Below are positions 1-8,391 of a DNA stretch of 64,000 nucleotides, in pieces. A model generated the notes under the pieces. That model made no database searches, had not been told where the DNA came from, and saw only the letters and a list, made by a program, of their open reading frames with translations. The translations under genes and the position numbers were made by a program. Origin of the DNA: Clostridia bacterium (GTDB taxonomy: Bacteria > Bacillota > Clostridia > Christensenellales > UBA1242); the NCBI GenBank assembly GCA_900767715.1, contig CAAGAD010000005.1, positions 1 through 64,000 of the forward strand. Direction: 5' to 3'. Numbering within the stretch: position 1 is the stretch's first letter; each line of letters opens with the position of its first letter.

Positions 1-82
<82 letters not shown>

Positions 83-154
83 AAAGAGAGAGAGTCGACA
101 CTCGAAAGAGTGAGAGAAATATACCCAAAAAGTTCGTTAAGTTATGGAGATAAG

Positions 155-187
155 AAACTAGGTAGTATCCCTACCTAGTTTTTTTGT
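155..187 (+). terminator. Rho-independent terminator after 16S rRNA
   Basis: An 11-bp perfect stem (155-165 pairing with 171-181, 5-nt loop) runs into a T tract. It lies about 75 nt after the 16S 3' end and would stop rRNA transcription before any 23S gene. Confidence 0.9.
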
Positions 188-340
188 TGTTCGGTAGAGT
201 GGAGTGGGGGAGAAATGGTTATCTCTCACTAAGGTTGCTAACGCAAAAGACGTTCGAGATAACATTTCACTCCCAAAACTCTACCTACCAGCGAGATGAC
301 AAAAAGTGGAGTTTTTCATAAGGTGGGGGGGGTGGAATTT
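184..340 (+). repeat. Structured intergenic repeat, copy 1
   Basis: About 150 bp related to 2251-2401. The two share an identical 35-nt core (213-247 here, 2280-2314 there), a TTGTTGTTCG start and a CATAAGGTG end. This copy can fold into a long hairpin: GGTAGAGT (194-201) pairs with ACTCTACC (about 279-286), and GGTTATCTC pairs with GAGATAAC further in. Near its end a G8 tract (325-332) replaces a single G of copy 2. It could be a small RNA, a processed repeat or a recombination scar. I do not recognise the family. Confidence 0.7.
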
Positions 341-395
341 ATTGTTTGTAAAGAAAAAATTAATTAGGTATTTCGTAAAATACAATGTAATTTTG

Positions 396-424
396 TTGAT
401 TAACGAAACTTATATTGTTATAAT
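396..424 (+). promoter_or_regulatory. Promoter for the GT80-like gene
   Basis: TTGATT (396-401), 17-bp spacer, TATAAT (419-424). It lies 48 bp before the ATG at 472, which has an AAGGAAG ribosome-binding site at about 461-467. Confidence 0.7.
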
Positions 425-471
425 TAAATTACATCATCAATAAGAAAGTTATTGAGTTAAAAGGAAGAAAT

Positions 472-574
472 ATGAACGAAAAGAAAAAACTCTCACCGGG
501 GGTGGGTCGCTTTAATTGTTCTTGCTTCACTTGCTGTAGCGTTTGCAATAGTTTTTCCAATTATATATTGCACA
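472..574 (+). other. Out-of-frame N-terminus (signal anchor) of the GT80-like gene
   Basis: The only ATG with a Shine-Dalgarno site (472) reads MNEKKKLSPG and then runs into another frame and a stop. The frame of the downstream gene encodes a clean hydrophobic segment here (GWVALIVLASLAVAFAIVF...), but it has no start codon of its own and a TGA at 473. Removing one G from the G5 run at 498-502 joins the two into a positively charged start plus one membrane helix plus the enzyme. This is a +1 frameshift, a phase-variable tract or a sequencing error. Confidence 0.75.
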
Positions 575-2215
575 GTGCTGAAAGTTGACTTAAAGATTGA
601 AGCAAGTCAAGTCGGCGATTCGCAATCTATTCTCGTAAAATGGGATAGTTCTAAACCTGTGGACAAGGTGTCTATTTCTGTTTACCACGGAAATGACCTT
701 GTAAAGAAAGAAGTCTTGTCCAGTTTTGCAGACACCTATGCTGGACAAAGGAAAATTGATGCCTTTTACGGCAAACTTACTGTTAAGGTGAAGATTGAAA
801 AGGGTATTTACGCTACCACAGAAAAAACAAATGTGAACGTGTTTACCGATGAGTACGTTATTGCTCCAATCACTGCCACACTACCGGTAACGATGTTTAC
901 GCTATCATTGGACGAGGTGACAAACAAGGGTCAAATACCTACGTATGTTTGGTTCAAACGTAGTGGAGCGTGGGACTGGAATAGTTTGCCAGAAAATGTT
1001 TACCCAATGCCAGTGGCTGACACGGATGAATTTTTGTCTAGTGGTCAAGACAAAATGTATGAAGAAACTAGCGAATGGGTAAAAGAATTGTATGAAATGA
1101 ATAAAGAATCTAAATTCCATTTCTATTACAACGATTATTTCGCATTTGGCTGGTTGCAAGCGACGGTTGCCAACGGAATCCCTGCAAGCAATTATGATGT
1201 TGTATTGTTGAGTGATGGCAGTGGTTCGTTCACTGATATTAATAAACACTATGACAATGAAAATGCTGTCGCAGAATATGCTTCAATGAAAGCAAAATAT
1301 GAAAAACTTAAAACACAAATTGCCAAGAATCGTTCTTTTGACAAGCACGACCGCTTTGCAGTTGGCTCAGGCGAATTGAGAGAATACGCTTACCTTATGG
1401 CAAATGAAGAATCTAACGTTGAATGGTGGCTATCTTGGGTGGCAAACACTTCAATTTGTCCAAACAATGCAGATTTCTTCAATGCAATAAAGAATAATCC
1501 AAGCGTTAAGGAAAAACGTTTGAGCAATATGCTTAAAAACATCGCCCCTAAGGTTATTGACCCAACTATCACGGATGAAGACGCTGAAAACATTGTCGCT
1601 GGCAGATATTTGACAGAAGAAAAGTTGAAAAAATTGTACAAGTTCAGCGACGATATGTTCAAGGCTGCTGAGACCCAAAACAAAAAGATTATGATTATTT
1701 TGGGCACATGGTCACCAACTAAACCAAATGAACCATATTTGAAAGAATATGCTGATGCAGTGAAGGCTTTGTATGGCGATGACTATGTCTATTACTACAA
1801 AGGTCACCCAAAATACCCAACAAATACAGTTAGCGGAAAGTTGGAACAGATTGAGTCTTATGGTTTGATTGATGTGGACTCTACAATCCCAGCAGAATTG
1901 TTGTTCTTCTTCAATCCAACCGCGGTTGGTTCGGGTTACCTTTCATCAACATTCACTTCGCTTACTGACGAAAGATGCGGTATGTTGTTCGGTCATTCAA
2001 AGGGCGAAACTTTGGACATTGTTTACAAGGATCGCCTTGACGGATTCATAACCAAAGTGGACAAGGGTTACAACTCGGTTGTTACTACAGACAACTGCTT
2101 CTTGGTGGAATTTAACGACACAACCAATTATGACTTTGCAATCTTTAATGCGGATAATAATCAACTAACTTATTACAAAACTAATGGTTCTAACTTTGAT
2201 GTAGTAACTAAATAA
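575..2215 (+). CDS. GT80-family sialyltransferase-like glycosyltransferase
   Basis: The open frame starts at a GTG without a ribosome-binding site. The biological start is probably 472 (see the frameshift entry), which would add a membrane anchor. Motifs fit the GT80 sialyltransferases (Pasteurella PmST1 type): SDGSG with the presumed general-base Asp at residue 214, KGHP with His411, and a Ser-Ser pair at 457-458 in GSGYLSS. Residues ~1-110 look like a beta-rich Ig-like domain, as in some Photobacterium and Vibrio enzymes. Family knowledge says these enzymes transfer sialic acid from CMP-sialate to galactosides. No CMP-sialate genes are in the window, so the donor is uncertain. It is flanked by the two structured repeats and precedes the polysaccharide operon. 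Confidence 0.72.
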   Translation: MLKVDLKIEASQVGDSQSILVKWDSSKPVDKVSISVYHGNDLVKKEVLSSFADTYAGQRKIDAFYGKLTVKVKIEKGIYATTEKTNVNVFTDEYVIAPITATLPVTMFTLSLDEVTNKGQIPTYVWFKRSGAWDWNSLPENVYPMPVADTDEFLSSGQDKMYEETSEWVKELYEMNKESKFHFYYNDYFAFGWLQATVANGIPASNYDVVLLSDGSGSFTDINKHYDNENAVAEYASMKAKYEKLKTQIAKNRSFDKHDRFAVGSGELREYAYLMANEESNVEWWLSWVANTSICPNNADFFNAIKNNPSVKEKRLSNMLKNIAPKVIDPTITDEDAENIVAGRYLTEEKLKKLYKFSDDMFKAAETQNKKIMIILGTWSPTKPNEPYLKEYADAVKALYGDDYVYYYKGHPKYPTNTVSGKLEQIESYGLIDVDSTIPAELLFFFNPTAVGSGYLSSTFTSLTDERCGMLFGHSKGETLDIVYKDRLDGFITKVDKGYNSVVTTDNCFLVEFNDTTNYDFAIFNADNNQLTYYKTNGSNFDVVTK

Positions 2216-2230
2216 GTTGGAGAGAGAAAA

Positions 2231-2255
2231 AAGCAGAACCCCACTGCTTTTTTTG
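2231..2255 (+). terminator. Terminator of the GT80-like gene
   Basis: AAGCAG (2231-2236) pairs with CTGCTT (2244-2249) around a 7-nt loop and is followed by a T7 run. Repeat copy 2 begins directly in the T run, exactly as copy 1 begins in the T run of the 16S terminator. Confidence 0.8.
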
Positions 2256-2401
2256 TTGTTCGATAGAGTGGCGTGGGAAAAATGGTTATCTCTCACTAAG
2301 GTTGCTAACGCAAATACGCTCACTGCAACACTCACGCGACATAAGAGTTTGCCTGCTAGCGTGGGTGACAAAAGTGTGAGATTTTCATAAGGTGTGGAAT
2401 T
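2251..2401 (+). repeat. Structured intergenic repeat, copy 2
   Basis: Homologous to 184-340, with an identical 35-nt core at 2280-2314. The 3' half has diverged in step with its partner segments: GGCGTGGG, CACTCACGCG, GCGTGGG and GTGTGAG here stand where GGAGTGGG, CACTCCC and GTGGAG stand in copy 1. That suggests paired changes in an RNA structure. A terminator-like hairpin follows at 2411-2433. Confidence 0.7.
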
Positions 2402-2410
2402 GGAAAGGAT

Positions 2411-2433
2411 AACACACTTTTAGTGTGTTTTTA
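2411..2433 (+). terminator. Terminator after repeat copy 2
   Basis: ACACACT (2412-2418) pairs with AGTGTGT (2422-2428), followed by a T run. It would end any transcript of the repeat before the polysaccharide operon promoter. Confidence 0.7.
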
Positions 2434-2455
2434 TGTGAAATTGGAATTGTTTTGT

Positions 2456-2484
2456 TTGATTAAAATTATAGGTTATGATATAAT
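2456..2484 (+). promoter_or_regulatory. Promoter of the polysaccharide operon
   Basis: TTGATT (2456-2461), 17-bp spacer, TATAAT (2479-2484). The predicted transcription start lies about 5 nt before the ATG at 2496, so the first mRNA may be leaderless or nearly so. The same TTGATT-17-TATAAT element drives the GT80-like gene. Confidence 0.75.
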
Positions 2485-2495
2485 TTGATTTGGAT

Positions 2496-3641
2496 ATGAA
2501 GAACAAAAGAGAAGTAAAATTTAATGGCGCAAAAATCTTGATGTTGACCACTACTGACAATATGGTGTGGCAGTTTTTGACACCGCACGTGCAAGACCTT
2601 ATTGGCTATGGCGCGCGAGTGGATTGTGCGTGTGCCAAAACGGGTTTTTGGTTTGACGATTTGCGTGACAAATTTGGGTTTAATATGATTGAACTGCCTA
2701 TCGCGAGAAAGTTGGCGGACAAGGGTAATTTCAAGGCGTACAAGATGTTGAAAAATTTGCAAAAGCAAAACGGCTATGACTTGATTTATTGCCATCAAGC
2801 GATTGGCTCAATGCTTGCAAGAATGCTAGGCAAAAAGTTTAACATTCCTGTCATCTATATGGCGCATGGTTTCGCGTTTTTCAAGGGCGGAAAAAAAATG
2901 AAAAACTTGGTTTACCGCACAGCTGAAAAGTATTTTGCGCGTTCGACGGACATATTGATTACAATCAATCAGGAAGATTATGACGCATGCGCGAAATGGA
3001 AGTGCGGACATAGATACAAAACCAGCGGAATTGGCTTGAACCGTGAGCGATTCAACAACGCGGAAAGCGTTAGGGCGGAAGTAAGAAAAGAGCTTGGGTT
3101 GAAAGACGAATTTGTGATTTTGACTGTTGCTGAGATTATGGATAGAAAGAATTATGAAACAATGCTTAAGACGATTGCGCTTTTGAAAGACAAAAACATC
3201 AAATTCGTGGCGTGTGGCACTGGCCGAGACGAGCAGAAATACAAGCAAATGGCCGTCGATTTGGGCATACAGGACAAAGTTATGTTTTTGGGCTACCGAA
3301 AGGACATCGACCGACTCATGACCAGCGCGGACATCTTCTATCTGCCATCAAGGCAAGAAGGTTTGACCATTTCGATAATTGAAGCAATGTTTTACGGCTT
3401 GCCAGTCGTCACCAGCAAAGTGCGTGGCGCTGCCGACTTGATTGATGACGGAACAGGCGGTTTCGTGTGTGCGCCGAACGATGACGTTGCACAAGCCAAC
3501 GCGCTTAATGTTATGCTAAACCACAAAGAACTTCGCGACGAGTTTGGCGAATACAACAAACAAAAATCTCAAAAATATAGTTTGCAACATGTTCGCGACG
3601 AATTGCGCCAAATCTACAAAGAAAATGGATTTATTGATTAA
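2496..3641 (+). CDS. GT4-family glycosyltransferase (EpsD-like)
   Basis: Retaining GT-B transferase that probably adds a sugar to the lipid-linked repeat unit of a surface polysaccharide at the cytoplasmic face. The N-terminal half opens with AKILMLTTTDNMVWQF and has the AHGFAFF and YFARSTDILITIN segments seen in EpsD-like proteins. The C-terminal nucleotide-sugar half has the E-x7-E motif in EGLTISIIE. No Shine-Dalgarno site is seen. A TTG at 2490 is an alternative start, but ATG 2496 fits the promoter position. It is first in a tightly packed run of six genes; the next start overlaps its stop by one base. Sugar specificity cannot be read from sequence. Confidence 0.88.
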   Translation: MKNKREVKFNGAKILMLTTTDNMVWQFLTPHVQDLIGYGARVDCACAKTGFWFDDLRDKFGFNMIELPIARKLADKGNFKAYKMLKNLQKQNGYDLIYCHQAIGSMLARMLGKKFNIPVIYMAHGFAFFKGGKKMKNLVYRTAEKYFARSTDILITINQEDYDACAKWKCGHRYKTSGIGLNRERFNNAESVRAEVRKELGLKDEFVILTVAEIMDRKNYETMLKTIALLKDKNIKFVACGTGRDEQKYKQMAVDLGIQDKVMFLGYRKDIDRLMTSADIFYLPSRQEGLTISIIEAMFYGLPVVTSKVRGAADLIDDGTGGFVCAPNDDVAQANALNVMLNHKELRDEFGEYNKQKSQKYSLQHVRDELRQIYKENGFID

Positions 3642-5035
3642 TGTTAGACAAAATAAGAACATTCATAAAAGATAATTATTACTATTTTGCAACGGCGATT
3701 ATATCTGTGATTGATATAGTATGTTTGGCGTGTAATTTCCAGACAAAATTGGTGCTTGCAGTGTCCGCATTTTTGATGACGACGCTGTTTGCAATCATTG
3801 ACGAGAGTAAAAGTTTTTACCTTGTGCTGTTTATATTGCCATTTAGATGTTTGGACAATGTCGGCATATTCAAATCTGTTGGCTACACATCTCTCGTTTG
3901 CTTGCTGTTTTCGGCGGTGATTTGCGTTAGATATTTAATCAAATTGATAATGAAAAGAGAAAAGATTTTGCTTTTGCCTTTCATTCTGTCGTGCGTTTTG
4001 ATGTTGTTAGGATGCATCAATTTCGACCGCGCCAACTACCTTGATTTAGTGATGAATTGGGTGATGATTGCCACTTTCTATGTGATGTTCGTCAATTACA
4101 AAAAAGTGAACAGCAAGTCTGCGTGCTACTCGATGTTGGTCGGGCTGGCACTGTCCTTGTGCCTTTCGGGAGTGTTGTATCTCTCTTCTGCCAAGCGCGG
4201 AATGGTGATGTATTATGACCGCTTCATCGCGCTAACTGGCGACCCAAACGCTCTGCAACTTTTGTGTACGACCTTGATTGCCGTCTTGGTGTGTTTGTAT
4301 CACAACAAGAAAGTCCAACTCTACCTATTTTATCCGCTAATTGCGGTGCTCGCAATGGTGGGTTTGGTGACAAAATCTAAATCATTCCTAATCTGCTTTG
4401 CGCTCATAATTTTAGTGCACTTGATTTTCACAATCATAAGCATTGAAAAGGTTGAAAAGAAGCAATCTAAAATATTTGAACTGGGAATTATGCTTCTTAT
4501 CATTGGCGTGGCGATGTTTGCATTCAAAGACCAGATAAACAACATTCTTTACCGCTTCAAGCAAACCGGTTATAGCGGATTTTTCAACAGTATTACGACC
4601 GGACGTGTCAACATTTGGCTGTCATATTTGAAACATTGGGCGTCAAGCGCGTGGTTCATCATTTTCGGTGTCGGCATTACTGCAGAACCATTGTTGCCAG
4701 TGGCGCACTGTCACAACGACTTTGTATATTTACTCTATTCGTATGGCATAGTCGGCGTGGGCGTGATTGTGGCGCTTGTTGTGTTCTATCTAAAAGCCGT
4801 AAATGACAAAAAATCTCGTTTCAAAATAATTAACTTTTTGCCAATCGCGACAATATGCTTGTTGGCGATGATTGAATGTCTTATCACGTCACTGTTGTTC
4901 AAATTTTTGTTTATGCTGGCTGTTGGAATGATATTCGCGAGCGACAATCATACGCCAGCCAAAAGCGATTTAACCGTCGCACAAGATAACCAAATCGAAA
5001 GTAAAGAAAATATAAACACTGAGGAAAAAATATGA
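3641..5035 (+). CDS. O-antigen ligase/polymerase-like membrane protein (Wzy-type)
   Basis: 464 residues, mostly hydrophobic, with about ten predicted membrane helices and one larger extracytoplasmic loop in the second half (HCHNDFVYLLYSYGIVG). That loop resembles the HN-x-(F/Y) region of the Wzy/WaaL superfamily. Role by family: polymerising or ligating lipid-linked oligosaccharide outside the membrane. The ATG overlaps the previous stop (TAATG), and the end overlaps wecB by 4 bp, so translational coupling is likely. The C-terminal ~25 residues are hydrophilic and acidic. Wzy proteins diverge strongly, so the assignment rests on topology and context. Confidence 0.8.
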   Translation: MLDKIRTFIKDNYYYFATAIISVIDIVCLACNFQTKLVLAVSAFLMTTLFAIIDESKSFYLVLFILPFRCLDNVGIFKSVGYTSLVCLLFSAVICVRYLIKLIMKREKILLLPFILSCVLMLLGCINFDRANYLDLVMNWVMIATFYVMFVNYKKVNSKSACYSMLVGLALSLCLSGVLYLSSAKRGMVMYYDRFIALTGDPNALQLLCTTLIAVLVCLYHNKKVQLYLFYPLIAVLAMVGLVTKSKSFLICFALIILVHLIFTIISIEKVEKKQSKIFELGIMLLIIGVAMFAFKDQINNILYRFKQTGYSGFFNSITTGRVNIWLSYLKHWASSAWFIIFGVGITAEPLLPVAHCHNDFVYLLYSYGIVGVGVIVALVVFYLKAVNDKKSRFKIINFLPIATICLLAMIECLITSLLFKFLFMLAVGMIFASDNHTPAKSDLTVAQDNQIESKENINTEEKI

Positions 5036-6129
5036 AAAAGGTAATGCTAGTTTTCGGCACTAGGCCAGAAGCAATCAAGATGTGTCCATTAGTCAACGAA
5101 TTGAAAAATCGAACCAATTTTGAAACTTATGTTTGTGTCACCGGTCAGCACCGCGAAATGTTGAAACAAGTGCTGAACGTATTCAATGTCGTGCCGGATT
5201 TTGACCTTGACATAATGAAAGACAAGCAAACCTTGTTTGATGTGACGATAAACATTCTTAACCGAATAAAACCCGTACTCGAACAAGTTCAACCAGACAT
5301 TGTTTTGGTGCACGGCGACACCACAACCACTTTTGCCACTGCATTGGCGTGCTTCTATTTGCACATCAAGGTTGGGCATGTGGAAGCGGGGTTAAGAACA
5401 TACAATCTCGACTCGCCATGGCCAGAAGAATTCAATAGACAAGCGGTGAGCATTGTTTCCAGATTGAACTTCTGCCCAACCGAACTTTCCAAACAAAATT
5501 TGCTGAAAGAAGGTAAGGACGAAAGCACTATTTTTGTCACTGGCAACACCGCCATTGACGCCCTAAAATCCACCGTTAGCAAGGATTACGCTAACGACTA
5601 TCTGGACTGGACAAAGAACAGCCGACTCATTATGCTCACGGCTCATCGACGCGAAAACCTTGGCGCACCGATGGAAAATATGTTTAGAGCAATCAAGCGC
5701 GTGGTTGATGAGCACGACGATGTAAAAGTGATTTATCCAATACACATGAACCCAGTCGTACGTGAGATTGCTAACAGAGTGCTCAAAGACAACGACCGCG
5801 TGAAAATTATTGAGCCATTGGAAGTGGTGGATTTTCACAACTTTTTGGCACGCAGTTATATGATTCTCACAGACAGCGGTGGCATTCAAGAGGAAGCCCC
5901 ATCGCTTGGCAAACCTGTGCTCGTAATGCGCGACACGACCGAACGTCCAGAAGGTATTAAGGCGGGCACGCTCAAACTTGTGGGCACGGACGAAGAAAAC
6001 ATTTACCGCAATTTCAAACTTTTGTTGGAAGACGAAAACGAGTACAAGAAAATGAGCACGGCACAAAATCCTTATGGTGACGGTTATGCTTGCAAGCGTA
6101 TCGCAGACATTTTGGAAAAGGAATTGTAG
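5032..6129 (+). CDS. wecB: UDP-N-acetylglucosamine 2-epimerase (non-hydrolysing)
   Basis: Interconverts UDP-GlcNAc and UDP-ManNAc in the cytoplasm. Family motifs are clear: FGTRPEAIKMCPL at the N-terminus, TGQHREML, HGDTTTTFA, GHVEAGLRT followed by PEEFNR, and SGGIQEEAPSLGKPVLVMR near residue 280. Length 365 is normal. The ATGA overlap with the previous gene shows operon membership. It implies that ManNAc, or a derivative such as ManNAcA or FucNAc-type sugars, is part of the polymer. This is the WecB/MnaA type, not the hydrolysing NeuC type, so it does not by itself feed sialic acid synthesis. Confidence 0.95.
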   Translation: MKKVMLVFGTRPEAIKMCPLVNELKNRTNFETYVCVTGQHREMLKQVLNVFNVVPDFDLDIMKDKQTLFDVTINILNRIKPVLEQVQPDIVLVHGDTTTTFATALACFYLHIKVGHVEAGLRTYNLDSPWPEEFNRQAVSIVSRLNFCPTELSKQNLLKEGKDESTIFVTGNTAIDALKSTVSKDYANDYLDWTKNSRLIMLTAHRRENLGAPMENMFRAIKRVVDEHDDVKVIYPIHMNPVVREIANRVLKDNDRVKIIEPLEVVDFHNFLARSYMILTDSGGIQEEAPSLGKPVLVMRDTTERPEGIKAGTLKLVGTDEENIYRNFKLLLEDENEYKKMSTAQNPYGDGYACKRIADILEKEL

Positions 6130-6130
6130 A

Positions 6131-7243
6131 ATGAAAACGATAGTAATTTTGCGTAGTCAGTCGATTCCAGAAGACTCGCGCGTAACAAAATGGATTGGCG
6201 AACTTGTTCGACTTGGCTATACTGTCAATGCGCTGGGCTGGGACAGAATGGATAAATATAATGCGAGTGAAACTCTTGACGTAAACGGCACAACTGTGGA
6301 GATAAAATATTTCAAACAGCCTTGTACGTTCGGTGGCGGAATGAAAAATCTCAAAAAGATGATATCATTTCAGCGCTGGCTCAAAGGTGAATTAAACTCA
6401 CTAAATGGCGACATCATTATTCACGCGTGCGATTATGATACGGGGCGCGTGGCGGGCAAGATTTGCAAGCGAAAAGGCTTCAAACTCGTGTATGATATTT
6501 TTGACTTTTACACCGACTCGCACCATCTACCATTTCCGCTTAATGTAATCGTGCGTCGCAAGGAAATCCGTCTAATAAACAGCGCCGACGCCACCGTAAT
6601 TTGCACAGAACAAAGACAAGCGCAAATCGTGGGCTCAAAACCTAAAAAATTGGTGGTAATCCATAATACTCCAACCTTTAATGTGTCTAACTACGAAAAC
6701 AAAATTAATGACCGACTAAAAGTATGCTTTATTGGCTCGCTTGGCTATGATAGACTCATTTTGGAGATTATGGAAGAGATTAAGAATCACCCACAATATG
6801 ATTTCGTGTTTGGCGGGTTGGGCGCGTACGCCGAAGAGTGTAAACGTTTGGCTGAAACCTTGCCGAATGTTGCCTATCTCGGTTCAATGCCATATTCGCA
6901 AGTGCTTGATGTGGAAAAAGATTGTGACGTGCTGTTTGCGACCTATAACCCTGTGATTAAAAATCATAAATATTCCGCACCGAACAAGTTTTACGAAGCG
7001 GGCTGTTTGATTAAGCCTATAATTGTTTGCAAAGACACTGGCATTGATGAAATCGTGGCGCAGTATGGCACTGGACTGATAATTGACTATTCGGCAAAAG
7101 ACTTTTTCGACAAACTCGACCAACTCAATGCTGACCGAAATCTGTTGCGTAGGCTTGGCGAAAACGGACATAAGGCGTATAACGAGCATTTCTCTTGGAA
7201 AATAATGGCTAAAAAGATTAAAGAACTTTACGAAAATTTGTGA
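6131..7243 (+). CDS. GT4-family glycosyltransferase
   Basis: 370 residues from the ATG just after the wecB stop; an upstream in-frame start at 6074 would lie inside wecB and is rejected. A GT-B fold is indicated by MKTIVILRSQSIPEDSRV (donor-side N-terminus), the DIFDFYTDS segment, an IHNTP junction between domains and KFYEAGCLIKPIIV near the C-terminus. It is the third enzyme in the surface-polysaccharide operon. The acceptor and the sugar are unknown. Confidence 0.85.
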   Translation: MKTIVILRSQSIPEDSRVTKWIGELVRLGYTVNALGWDRMDKYNASETLDVNGTTVEIKYFKQPCTFGGGMKNLKKMISFQRWLKGELNSLNGDIIIHACDYDTGRVAGKICKRKGFKLVYDIFDFYTDSHHLPFPLNVIVRRKEIRLINSADATVICTEQRQAQIVGSKPKKLVVIHNTPTFNVSNYENKINDRLKVCFIGSLGYDRLILEIMEEIKNHPQYDFVFGGLGAYAEECKRLAETLPNVAYLGSMPYSQVLDVEKDCDVLFATYNPVIKNHKYSAPNKFYEAGCLIKPIIVCKDTGIDEIVAQYGTGLIIDYSAKDFFDKLDQLNADRNLLRRLGENGHKAYNEHFSWKIMAKKIKELYENL

Positions 7244-7244
7244 T

Positions 7245-8390
7245 ATGAAAATTTTGATTATCAACCCCAATATGACAACGGGCGGACTTGAAACAAGTCT
7301 GCTTAATTTCATTAACGAACTAAAAGGCGAAAATGAGATTGATATGTTTTTGTTGTCGCATGAAGGCAAATTGATGAGCGCCTTGCCCAAAGATATCACG
7401 CTTTTGCCCGAGCAAGACAAGTTGAAACGTTTTGGTGTGGTGCGTCAACCAGTCAATCGCGGTTTAGTAAAGGCTATTGCAATCAAAATGCTCAAAGCCG
7501 TTGGCGTCAAAAATATGCTCATTGACCGTGATTTGCGCGCGCTCGCTGACATCAACATTCAGTCATTTGCGGGCGAGTATGATTTGGCAATCAACTTCAA
7601 TGCTTATGACCACATCTGCAATCAAATATTAATCGACAAAGTGAACGCCAAACACAAGTTTGCAATCGTGCACAATGACGTGTTTGTAATGCCGTTTAGC
7701 CGTAGACTCATTCAGCAACTCGACGCGCTTGACGTGTGTCTGGGTTGCTCGAAGTCGTGTATGGAGCACATCAAGCAAAAGCATTCAAAATTAAAAAACG
7801 TGGATTATCTCTACAACTTCCAAGACACGAAAAAGTTTGTAGATAAATCGAACGAAATGTGCGATAGCATTAGACATAATAAGTTCAACTTTGTATGCGT
7901 GGGGCGAATGTCAAAGCAGAAAATGCCACTGCGATTATTAAAAGTGATTAAGAGACTAAATCGCGAGTTTGACAATTTCGATGTGTATTTTTTGGGCGAA
8001 GGCGAGTTGACCGCGTCGGCAAAGAAATATGTTGAACGTAACAGACTAAACAATGTTTATCTGTTGGGCAATCAAACCAACCCATATAAATATATTAAGC
8101 AAGCAGATATGCTTTTACTGGCGTCGAAGAATGAAGCCGCGCCAATGGTCTATGCCGAAGCGATGACTCTCGGTGTGCCTGTCCTTTCCACGCGCACGTG
8201 CAGTGCGGACGAACTGGTGGGAGAGTTGGGAGTAGTTTGTGACAACAATTTCAACGCAATCTACACGGCAATTAAAGATGTTTTGAGCGGAAAGGTTGAT
8301 TTGACAGAACTAAAAAATCAATTAGCAAACTACTCTTGGTTTAACCAAGCAATCAAGCAAAAACTTTATACATTAACAAAAGAAAAATAA
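7245..8390 (+). CDS. GT4-family glycosyltransferase
   Basis: 381 residues. The N-terminus MKILIINPNMTTGGLETSL is the typical GGxE loop of GT4 enzymes. The C-terminal half has FVCVGRMSKQK, the ADMLLLASKNEAAPMVYAE segment with the E-x7-E motif, and GVPVLSTRTCSADEL. Start and previous stop are one base apart (TGATATG), consistent with coupling. Likely role: one glycosyl transfer in repeat-unit assembly. No membrane segments are evident, so it probably acts at the inner face of the membrane. Confidence 0.87.
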   Translation: MKILIINPNMTTGGLETSLLNFINELKGENEIDMFLLSHEGKLMSALPKDITLLPEQDKLKRFGVVRQPVNRGLVKAIAIKMLKAVGVKNMLIDRDLRALADINIQSFAGEYDLAINFNAYDHICNQILIDKVNAKHKFAIVHNDVFVMPFSRRLIQQLDALDVCLGCSKSCMEHIKQKHSKLKNVDYLYNFQDTKKFVDKSNEMCDSIRHNKFNFVCVGRMSKQKMPLRLLKVIKRLNREFDNFDVYFLGEGELTASAKKYVERNRLNNVYLLGNQTNPYKYIKQADMLLLASKNEAAPMVYAEAMTLGVPVLSTRTCSADELVGELGVVCDNNFNAIYTAIKDVLSGKVDLTELKNQLANYSWFNQAIKQKLYTLTKEK

Positions 8391-8391
8391 T

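Noticed and set aside
83..470. 23S or tRNA genes after the 16S end
   Set aside because: None is recognisable; a strong terminator ends the rRNA transcript and the repeat element follows.
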